Assembly: GCA_035527715.1 (NCBI GenBank)
Contig: DATKZY010000177.1
Span: forward strand, 1 to 16,757
Source of the DNA: DSUN01 sp035527715
GTDB taxonomy: Bacteria; Planctomycetota; PUPC01; DSUN01
Direction of reading: 5' to 3'
Length of the DNA: 16,757 nt
Below the pieces are notes generated by a model. The model searched no databases. It was not told the DNA's origin and saw only the letters and a list, made by a program, of their open reading frames with translations. Shown here piece after piece: positions 1-6,371 of the stretch (positions are counted from its first letter, which is position 1; the number at the start of each line of letters is the position of its first letter). The translations under genes and the position numbers were made by a program.

Positions 1-105
1 GCGGGCGACGTGACGTGCGACATCGCGTTCACACCGAAGATCAATAGCTTCAGGGGGATCGAAGAGGTCGAGCTGGAGCTGTGCGACGTGCGGCTCGGGC
101 GGTAG
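1..105 (+). CDS. recJ: RecJ single-strand DNA exonuclease, C-terminal fragment
   Basis: Frame 1 is open from the window edge to a TAG at 103-105, giving 34 residues. The fragment contains FTPKINSFRGIEEVELELC and ends in DVRLGR. This matches the end of the RecJ OB-fold, where a strand of the type 'f.p.iN.frG...vel.l.DvR' closes the protein. RecJ degrades single-stranded DNA 5' to 3' in recombination and mismatch repair. Only the tail is visible, so the DHH catalytic domain cannot be checked. The call rests on this short motif alone. The stop is followed within 10 nt by a hairpin. Confidence 0.7.
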   Translation, partial: AGDVTCDIAFTPKINSFRGIEEVELELCDVRLGR

Positions 106-114
106 GAGAGGGCC

Positions 115-130
115 GTCGCCGCCAGGCGAC
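115..130 (+). terminator. Terminator-like hairpin after recJ
   Basis: GTCGCC-GCCA-GGCGAC is a perfect 6-bp stem with a 4-nt loop, 10 nt past the recJ stop. A competing longer-range stem pairs CCGTCGC (113-119) with GCGACGG (140-146). No T-tract follows, so this is at best a structured 3' end and not a textbook intrinsic terminator. Confidence 0.35.
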
Positions 131-150
131 CGGGCCCGAGCGACGGTCGG

Positions 151-354
151 CTAGTTGGTCATCGCCGCGAGGCGGTCGCGGAGTGTTGCGAGCCTCTGGA
201 GGCATGCCAGGGCGCGAAGCCTATCTTCCTCCTCTGCGCAGATCGCACGGCGGAGCACCACGACGCAGCGGGTGTGCCCGAGCAGCGAAGCCGCGCCTGC
301 GTGTTGGGTGGTCGGGGACCGTGGCCCCAGGTCGGTGTGGCACATCGCATCCAT
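151..354 (-). CDS. Possible small protein, 67 aa, unknown function
   Basis: A minus-strand ORF opens with ATG at 354-352, preceded by AAGGAG with 9 nt spacing. An in-frame GTG at 372 would add six residues. The product begins MDAMCHTDLG and ends with an Arg/Leu/Ala-rich helix-like stretch (LACLQRLATLRDRLAAMTN). There is no signal peptide and there are four cysteines. By my count 54 of 67 codons end in G or C, compatible with real coding here but not decisive at this GC content. I recognise no family. It could be a chance frame in an otherwise non-coding gap. Confidence 0.33.
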   Translation of the reverse strand: MDAMCHTDLGPRSPTTQHAGAASLLGHTRCVVVLRRAICAEEEDRLRALACLQRLATLRDRLAAMTN

Positions 355-429
355 TTCCAGGTTCTCCTTCACGCCGCCCTCTATTCCGTTAGACGCTTGT
401 TGGGCGAACAGGATTCAATCCACGCCGGG

Positions 430-516
430 GTAAGCAGCAATTCCCGTGCCAATGGGCGTGCACGCGTTCTGCCGAGGCCCTGCATCGCGGTAAGTGCTGT
501 CCCAGGCACTGCTTAC
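430..516. repeat. Imperfect palindrome cluster, possible interspersed repeat
   Basis: GTAAGCAG at 430-437 is an exact inverted copy of CTGCTTAC at 509-516. Inside this, 490-516 folds on itself: GTAAG pairs with CTTAC, and TGCT with GGCA (one G-T pair) across a 3-nt bulge. The element lies downstream of the minus-strand operon, where it could form a 3'-end structure. No T-run follows on either strand. The arms and the intergenic location resemble a REP-type repeat, but only one copy is visible. Confidence 0.4.
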
Positions 517-651
517 GGCATGTGGCCGGCGGGCCGCGGAAAGCCGGGGGGTGGGAATATCCTGCCGGTGTGTCCGAAATGCTGAACCGGTCGGCAGACT
601 CTGCATGGAACGTAGACAGATGGGCGGGCGTGGGCTGGAGCGGCCGGTGGG

Positions 652-1260
652 TCACTCCCGGGGCTTCGAGAGCTCGAGATAGTAGCGCCGGAGAAGCTCG
701 CGGTACTTGAGCGGGAAGCCCTCGCCCTGCGACTGGAGGAGCTGCTCGCGGATGGCTGGGGGCAGGTTGCCCCATTCCTCGGCGTTGGTGTCGAGCGCCC
801 CGCTGGGGTCGCCCTGACCGGGCCGGCCGATGCCGGGGCGGTCGGTCTTCTTCTCCTCTTCCTTCGCGGCGGATTTCTTCTCGCGTTCCTCGGCCTTCCG
901 CTTCTGCTCCTCTTCGGGGCTGGGCTTCGGTTGCGGCTTCGACTCGGGCTTGCGCTGCTGCGAATCGCCTTTCCCGCTCGGGGGCTGCTTCTCGGACTCC
1001 TTCTGGGCCTGCTCGATGAGCTTCTCGAGTTTCTCGATGATCGCCTGCTGGACTTCCTGCGTCGTGTCGTCGGTCTTCGCCTCGGTGAGGCGGCGGGCGA
1101 CGGTGTCCATGTCGTCCGCCACGTCGTACATGGGGTTGTCGTCGGCGCGCGGGTCGCGGCCTCGGCCTTTCTTGGTGGGGATGATTTCGTCCTTCGCCCA
1201 CACGCTGGCCGGGAGGGCCAGGAGGAGGCACAGGAGACTCAGGAGGCGGTTGTGGCTCAT
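652..1260 (-). CDS. Small secreted charged protein (last gene of the envelope operon)
   Basis: The product is 202 aa. The ATG at 1260 has AAGGAG 9 nt upstream, 13 nt after the stop of the DUF4175-like gene, so the two are probably co-transcribed. Residues 1-22 are a clean signal peptide (MSHNRLLSLLCLLLALPA, likely cut after VWA). Residues about 25-90 are helical and acidic. Residues about 90-150 are a Lys/Glu/Pro low-complexity linker. The C-terminus carries the ordered motif EEWGNLPPAIREQLLQSQGE followed by FPLKYRELLRRYY. I have seen this ending in planctomycete proteins encoded beside VWA and DUF4175-type genes. It likely acts in the periplasm as a partner of the coiled-coil protein upstream. 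The biochemical function is unknown. Confidence 0.85.
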   Translation of the reverse strand: MSHNRLLSLLCLLLALPASVWAKDEIIPTKKGRGRDPRADDNPMYDVADDMDTVARRLTEAKTDDTTQEVQQAIIEKLEKLIEQAQKESEKQPPSGKGDSQQRKPESKPQPKPSPEEEQKRKAEEREKKSAAKEEEKKTDRPGIGRPGQGDPSGALDTNAEEWGNLPPAIREQLLQSQGEGFPLKYRELLRRYYLELSKPRE

Positions 1261-1273
1261 TGGGGCCGCTCCT

Positions 1274-4200
1274 TCAGGGCGGGGAGAGGGATTCGGATTC
1301 CTTGGCCTTTTCGAGGGCGTCGCCGAACTCGCGGCTCAGCTTGCCCAGGTCGGCCTGCTTCGTGGCGAGTCGCGCGGCTTTGTGCTTCAGGAGGCGCTCG
1401 CGGGCGCCGCCGGTCGCCCTGTCGATCTCGATGGACTTCGTCTCGGTGTTGACGAGTAGCTGCATGGTCTTGAGCTGCTTGAGCTGCTGGTGGGGCGGCA
1501 CGAGGGGCTGGGGCTTGCCGCCGCCGGCGCCGCCGCGCGCCGGCGGCGGCTGCTGCTGCTGGCGGGCCAGGCGCTCGGTCTCGGACTTCATCGCCTCGAG
1601 GAGCTGCATGAGGTCGCGCTCGATCTCGCGCTCGGCGTCCTGGGTCAACCAGTCCACCTGCTTCTCGGCGAGTCGCTTCTGGACCTCCGCCATGAGGCGT
1701 GCGGCGTCCTTCATGACGTAGAGGAAGACAGGCACCTGCTCGCGCCCGAGGCGCTCGACGACGGAGCCTGCCTCCTCGTGGAGCTTGCCCTGGGCGTCGG
1801 TGAGCTCGCGGACGGCGAGGGTTTGTGCGTGGTCGAGGGGCTTCTGGCCGCCTTCGGTCGCGGCGTCGAGCTTCTGGGTGCCCTCGCGGATGGCCACCTG
1901 GCGCGGGAGCATCTCGGTGAGGACCTTCTGAAGCTCGAAGAGCTCCTGAGCCCGGCGCTGGAGGTCGAGCTGGTCGTGGGCCTTGGCGAGCTCCTGGCGG
2001 GCCTTCTGGAGCTGGTCGGTCGCCTCCTGCTGCTGGCGCTGGGCATCCTGTTGCTGGGAGGGGCCGGCGTCGGGTGATTTGGATGCCTTCTCCAAGTCCT
2101 GTTTCGCGTTCTCCATCGCCTTCGCTGCGTCGTCGGCGCGCTGGCCTGCCTGCTCGACGGACTTGGCGGTGGTGGGGAGGGTCTTGGCGGCCTCCTCGGC
2201 CATTTTCTGGATGCCCTGCGAGGCTTCGGTGGTGGCGTTGGCGGTCTTCTGCTGCTCGGCGGCCCGCTCGCCGAGGCGTTCGAGCTGGCGCTTGCCCTCG
2301 GCCAGCTTCTCCTGGAGGCCGGCGAGTTGCTCCTCGGCCTTCTGGAGCTGGCGCACGGCCTCCTCCTGGGACTTCGTGGCGTCGGCCTTGCTCTGTTTCT
2401 CGAGGGCGCCGGACGCCTGGTTCATCTGTTCGAGGGCGTTCTTCGTCGCCTCCTGGGCCTTGGTGAGGGGGTCCTGGTGCTCGGGGGAGCGTTCGGCGAG
2501 GCGTTCGAGTTGGCGGCCGACCTCCTCGGCTTGCTTCGCGTGCTCGCCTTGGGCGGCGGCCTGCTTCTGGAGGTCGGCGCCGGAGGCCGCCTTGTCGGTC
2601 GCGCCCTGGGTGGCCTGCTGCTGTTCACGGAGGCGCTGGAGCTGACGGCGGAGGTTGGCGACCTGGGTCTCGGTGAGCTGGCGCTGCTCGTCCTTGAGGA
2701 GCTTGCCAATGGCCTCCATCTTGTCGCGGAGCTGTTCCTGGAGGCGGCGGAGGTCCTTCGCGAGGTTGGGGCTTCTGGCTCTGGACAGGGTTTCGACGAG
2801 CTTTTCGAGGGCCTGCGTGGCCTCGGTCTGGGGGGGGAGTGCCGAGGCGGGGCGTGACTGCTCGATGCGGGCCGCCGCGTCGTCCATCCGCTTGCGGATC
2901 TGGTCGGAGCTGGCCTGTGAGAGCGCCTGCTCGACGATCTTGGCCGCGGCGGGGTCCTTGTCGCGGATCTTCTGCGCGACCTCGGCCATCTTGGTCTCGA
3001 GGGCCTGCATGGCGTCGCGGGCGCCCTGCTGGGAGCGGGCCAGGCTGCGTGCCGCGCCCTTCTCGGCGGGAGTGAGCTGGTCCTCCGTCTTGCCCAGGAG
3101 CTTGCGGGCCATGTCGGTCGTGCCCTCGTTGAGCTTCTTCTGCGTGAGGAGGAGCTCGCTGGCGTCGCGGACCAACTCGTCCACGTCGCTCCACTGGTCG
3201 AACTTGGCGAGGGCGGCGCGGAGGTCGTCGGCGATCTGCTGCTGGCGGTCGGCGGCGGCGGAGAGGTGCTGGAGCTGCTGGGGCCGCTCGTCGGACTGGG
3301 CGGCCTTGCCGACCTGTTTCGCCGCGTCGGGCATGTCGGCCTGGGCGGCCTTGCGCACGGCTTCCCGGAGCTCCTCGGCCCGGCGGCGGTCCACGGGCGT
3401 GCCGACCTTGTTTTGCTTCATGTCGTTCCCGACGCGCTCGAGCTCGGCGGCGATGGCCTCGGCGGCCGCGGCGATCTTCATCTGCTCGCGCTCGGCGAGG
3501 GTGGCGTTGCGGCGGTCGAGCTTCTCCGCGGAGCGAAGCTGCTCGACGGTGGCCTTCTCGGCCTCCTGGCGGCCGATGAGCTTCTTGATGCGCTCCTTGA
3601 TCTCCTGCTGCTGCCGCTGGAGGAGCGCCGCCATCTCGGCCTCGCTCACGACGGTGAGGATGTAGGTGGGCGACCGGCCGACGTTGGGGCCGAGGGCCTT
3701 GCCGTCCACCGTCTCGCCATAGGCGTCCTCGGCCTCCCCGTAGACGCGAAGCGAATCGCGTTCGTTGAGGGCGAGGGAGGTCAGGTCCCACTCGTACGCG
3801 TGCTCGACCTTCCTGGCGGGCTGCTTCTCGTCGGGGAAGGTGTGAGCGGTCGGCTTCGCCTTCTCGCCGCGGGCGTAGAGGAAGCGGGAGCGGGTGACAC
3901 CGTAGTCGTCCTCGACCGCGAGACGGATGGGCACGACGGCCCTCGGCGTGATCTTCTTGCTGGCCCCAGGCTGCGGGAGCTTGACCGAGGGCTCGCGGTC
4001 GGGGCGGACGTCGAGGCGATAGGTCGCCGGCGGCGAGTTGTTCAAGCCGTCCGTGTCCACCAGCGCGATGGCGTACTCCTTCTGGCTCGCGCGGAGGGTG
4101 AAGGAGCCGGTCAGGCGCGTGCGGCTGGGGGCGCCGGCGGGGTCCGTCGCAAAGGCCATGGGGATCGGCGGCTGCCCCTCGATGGCGATGGCGGCGCTGC

Positions 4201-5245
4201 CCGGTGCCTCGGCGATCGGCTTGCTCGTAGTCACTTCGAGGGCCACGACGGAGCCGGCCAGGCCGGTGATGGCCCCGCGGCCGTCGGCCTGCACCCGCTC
4301 GGGCTCGCCCGTGTAGGCGGGGGCGCGAATGGTGAGCCGCAGGTCCTCGATGCGCGGGCGGGTCCGAACGTCCACGCGGAAGGTCCCGATCGTCGCGTCG
4401 TCGCCCGCGACGTAGAAGGTGAACGGCTCGTTCACGGTGGCGAAGCAGGTGCGGTAGGCCGCCTCGTCGCCCATCGGCACGCTGCGCGAGCTGCCGCTGC
4501 CCGTGGCGTAGCGGTAGTGGACGTTGACTCTGCGCGGCGGGCGCCAGAGGGTGCCGGAGCAGCGCGCGGCGCGGACCAGCAGATTCAGGTCCTCGCCCTT
4601 CGGGACGTAGACCAGGTTGCCCTCGAAGGGCAGGGGCTTGTCGTTCTTGTCGTAGGCCAGGAGGTTGAGCTGGGTGCGCCGCGGCCACTCGACCGCGCTC
4701 AGCGGGTCGAAGAACCGATAGGCGAAGATCGCCGCGTTCGCCGGGAACACCAGCGTGTAGGCGCACGCCACGGCGACCGCCAGGAACGCCGTCAGCGCCC
4801 AGCACGCCGGGTGACGGGCCGACGCGACGTCGCGGAAATCCAGCGGGGCCGTCTGCGCCCGCGCGTCGCGGGCCAACCGGTCCACCATGGCCTGCGACAG
4901 GGGGGCCACGTGGCGCTGCCGGGCGAACTGCACGGTCGAGATCAGGCGGTCGCGAAGGTCGGGATGCTGCCGCTCGACCAGCAGGGCCAACTCGTCGTCG
5001 CCCAGGCGCACCCGCAACGGCACGATGAGGAAGCGCACCAGCGCGTAGCCCCACGCGGCGACCGACGCGAAGAGGAGGACGAAACGCCCCGGCGTCTCCA
5101 GCTTCGCCGTCCAGTCCAGCACCAGGGCCGCCGCGAGCGCCGCGACGACGACCAGGACGAAGCGGCTCGCGCCCGCGAGGGCCACCAGCCTGCGCAGCCG
5201 GCCTCGGAGCGAGCGGAGCTTGCGGTGCAGCTCATTCGGGGGCAC
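1274..5245 (-). CDS. DUF4175-like membrane-anchored coiled-coil protein
   Basis: The product is 1,323 aa. The GTG at 5245 is preceded by GGGAG and lies inside the end of the upstream gene (14-nt overlap). An ATG at 5235 is in another frame. Hydrophobic segments lie at about 29-45, 54-76 and 148-168. Residues about 175-535 look like beta-rich Ig-like repeats, including IRAPAYTGEPERVQADGRG then a GS-V-LEV strand near 331, and VEDDYGV at 444-450. This arrangement resembles DUF4175-type membrane proteins. From about 535 to the end, nearly 790 residues are Gln/Glu/Lys/Ala-rich heptad-like coiled coil, with a QQQQPPPARGGAGGG hinge near the C-terminus. There is no terminal membrane helix. I infer an envelope scaffold with a long helical arm on the outer face. 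Enzymatic function is unlikely. Confidence 0.85.
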   Translation of the reverse strand: MPPNELHRKLRSLRGRLRRLVALAGASRFVLVVVAALAAALVLDWTAKLETPGRFVLLFASVAAWGYALVRFLIVPLRVRLGDDELALLVERQHPDLRDRLISTVQFARQRHVAPLSQAMVDRLARDARAQTAPLDFRDVASARHPACWALTAFLAVAVACAYTLVFPANAAIFAYRFFDPLSAVEWPRRTQLNLLAYDKNDKPLPFEGNLVYVPKGEDLNLLVRAARCSGTLWRPPRRVNVHYRYATGSGSSRSVPMGDEAAYRTCFATVNEPFTFYVAGDDATIGTFRVDVRTRPRIEDLRLTIRAPAYTGEPERVQADGRGAITGLAGSVVALEVTTSKPIAEAPGSAAIAIEGQPPIPMAFATDPAGAPSRTRLTGSFTLRASQKEYAIALVDTDGLNNSPPATYRLDVRPDREPSVKLPQPGASKKITPRAVVPIRLAVEDDYGVTRSRFLYARGEKAKPTAHTFPDEKQPARKVEHAYEWDLTSLALNERDSLRVYGEAEDAYGETVDGKALGPNVGRSPTYILTVVSEAEMAALLQRQQQEIKERIKKLIGRQEAEKATVEQLRSAEKLDRRNATLAEREQMKIAAAAEAIAAELERVGNDMKQNKVGTPVDRRRAEELREAVRKAAQADMPDAAKQVGKAAQSDERPQQLQHLSAAADRQQQIADDLRAALAKFDQWSDVDELVRDASELLLTQKKLNEGTTDMARKLLGKTEDQLTPAEKGAARSLARSQQGARDAMQALETKMAEVAQKIRDKDPAAAKIVEQALSQASSDQIRKRMDDAAARIEQSRPASALPPQTEATQALEKLVETLSRARSPNLAKDLRRLQEQLRDKMEAIGKLLKDEQRQLTETQVANLRRQLQRLREQQQATQGATDKAASGADLQKQAAAQGEHAKQAEEVGRQLERLAERSPEHQDPLTKAQEATKNALEQMNQASGALEKQSKADATKSQEEAVRQLQKAEEQLAGLQEKLAEGKRQLERLGERAAEQQKTANATTEASQGIQKMAEEAAKTLPTTAKSVEQAGQRADDAAKAMENAKQDLEKASKSPDAGPSQQQDAQRQQQEATDQLQKARQELAKAHDQLDLQRRAQELFELQKVLTEMLPRQVAIREGTQKLDAATEGGQKPLDHAQTLAVRELTDAQGKLHEEAGSVVERLGREQVPVFLYVMKDAARLMAEVQKRLAEKQVDWLTQDAEREIERDLMQLLEAMKSETERLARQQQQPPPARGGAGGGKPQPLVPPHQQLKQLKTMQLLVNTETKSIEIDRATGGARERLLKHKAARLATKQADLGKLSREFGDALEKAKESESLSPP

Positions 5246-6371
5246 GGGGTTCGTCTCCCTTCGGGGCCGGCGGTTCCGCGGCGCGCTTCAGCGTCGCCTC
5301 GTCGGCGCCCAGCCGCTGGAAGATCGGCAGATACTGGTAGGGAAGCTGGAGCACGAGGCAGGCCATGGCCGTCCCGTATGCCTCGCCAAACGTGTCCTGC
5401 CAGCTCCCGTTGGACTCCTGGCTGTCGGCCAGCTCCTTGGCGACCGCCGGGTAGTAGTTGCTCCAGTAGTGGCCTCCCGCGTGGTAGGCGGCCTGCGAGG
5501 CGTAGTAGTGGGCGTAGGAGTAGTAGTGGCTGATCGGCCCGCGGCGCGAGATGTTCCGCGGCGTCTCCTGCTCGAACAGGTGCAGCGCGCGCTTCAGCTC
5601 GGGGCAGTCGTACTCGCCCGCGCCGTAGAGCGAGCTGACGCCCGCCGACAGCAGGGCGTAGGAGCCGCGCGAGCGGCTCCGCAGCAGGTAGCAGAACGAG
5701 CCGTCGGCCAGGCAGCTCTGCTTCACGTAGGCGATGGCCCGGTCAATGCACTCCTTGGGCACCTTGACCCCCGCGTTGCGCGCGGAGCGGAGGGCCATGA
5801 TCTGGCAGACCGTGACCGAGATGTCGGACTCCGCGGCCGGGCTCGGGTCGTAGCGCCAGCCGCCGTCCACCTGCTTCTGCGAGCGTTGGATGAGGAGGAT
5901 GGCCAGCCGCAGCTTCTCCCCGATGTCCTGCCGCTGGGTCATGCCGTAGGCCTCGCCGAGGAAGAGCGTGGCGAAGCCGTGCTCGTACATCCGCGAGTCG
6001 GCGCCCGCCGTGATATAGCCGTCGCGCCGCACGTTGCCCAGCACGAAGTCGAGCCCGCGGTCAATGTTCTCGCCGAACTCCCCGCGGCCCGGCTCGCTGC
6101 CGTTGGCCAGGAAGGCCATGCACGCCAGCGCGCTCACCCCCACGTTGCGGCTGTAGCCCCCGCGGCCCGACCACGAGCCGTCGCGGTTCTGCGTCCGCGC
6201 CAGGTAGCGCAGGCCGCTGAGCACCACGCCTCTCGTCTTCTCGCTCAGCTCCATCTTCGCCAGCGGCGCCACCGTCCCGCCTGCCGCAAGCGCACCTGCG
6301 AGCCAGAGGCCCAGCGCCGCCGCTCGGCAATCCGCAACCCGCAATCCGCGATTCGCAATCGCTCTGCTCAC
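5232..6371 (-). CDS. Secreted alpha/alpha-toroid (prenyltransferase/squalene-cyclase-like) protein
   Basis: The product is 379 aa. I chose GTG at 6371-6369 because it forms a GTGA overlap with the VWA gene stop. The same frame stays open to 7163, but that part lies antiphase inside the VWA gene. Residues 17-33 are the hydrophobic core of a signal peptide, and the basic residues before it come from a heptamer DNA repeat. The mature part has toroid repeats marked by QNRDGSW (61-67), VRRDGY (115-120), VDGGWRYDP (168-176), LADGSF (221-226) and SNGSW (320-324). These are the QW-like turns of the terpene-cyclase/prenyltransferase beta-subunit fold. I see no cyclase DXDD acid, so it is more likely a binding or structural toroid than an enzyme. 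The tail is Pro/Ala-rich. Confidence 0.8.
   Translation of the reverse strand: MSRAIANRGLRVADCRAAALGLWLAGALAAGGTVAPLAKMELSEKTRGVVLSGLRYLARTQNRDGSWSGRGGYSRNVGVSALACMAFLANGSEPGRGEFGENIDRGLDFVLGNVRRDGYITAGADSRMYEHGFATLFLGEAYGMTQRQDIGEKLRLAILLIQRSQKQVDGGWRYDPSPAAESDISVTVCQIMALRSARNAGVKVPKECIDRAIAYVKQSCLADGSFCYLLRSRSRGSYALLSAGVSSLYGAGEYDCPELKRALHLFEQETPRNISRRGPISHYYSYAHYYASQAAYHAGGHYWSNYYPAVAKELADSQESNGSWQDTFGEAYGTAMACLVLQLPYQYLPIFQRLGADEATLKRAAEPPAPKGDEPRAPE
6327..6361 (-). repeat. Heptamer tandem repeat, five units
   Basis: Five consecutive 7-nt units related to GCAATCC lie on the + strand: GCAATCC, GCAACCC, GCAATCC, GCGATTC, GCAATCG. On the minus strand this reads as GGATTGC units and encodes roughly residues 4-15 (AIANRGLRVADC) of the toroid protein, directly after its GTG start. 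A period of seven is not a coding period, so the array probably pre-dates or invaded the reading frame. Confidence 0.8.

Larger units (their letters stand above)
106..651. other. Gap between recJ and the envelope operon
   Basis: Apart from the hairpin after recJ, the weak minus-strand small ORF and the palindrome cluster at 430-516, I see nothing convincing in this stretch. It receives the 3' ends of two converging transcription units (recJ from the left, the VWA operon from the right). A promoterless gap with structured 3' ends is therefore expected. Other open frames here are short, Arg-rich and lack ribosome-binding sites. Confidence 0.5.

Noticed and set aside
106..651. A tRNA or structured RNA gene in the long gap
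   Set aside because: I found no cloverleaf with TTC-arm and acceptor pairing. Only short hairpins are present.
389..1231. A minus-strand frame of 280 codons over the small secreted protein
   Set aside because: It is low-complexity Arg/Pro/Ala with no start context. The alternative frame has a signal peptide and an ordered C-terminal motif.
1547..1560. CTG/CTGCTG triplet run as a microsatellite
   Set aside because: It simply encodes the short QQQQ run of the coiled-coil protein, and similar Gln codons occur throughout.
2625..5054. A minus-strand frame of 809 codons inside the DUF4175-like gene
   Set aside because: The composition is almost only Arg/Pro/Gly/Ala, with no recognisable domain. 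The overlapping frame has membrane helices, Ig-like strands and coiled coil.
3266..5533. A + strand frame of 755 codons opposite the DUF4175-like gene
   Set aside because: It is an antisense shadow. It is Arg/Gly/Val-rich with no motif, runs over the boundary of two real genes, and exists because GC-rich codons avoid stops in other frames.
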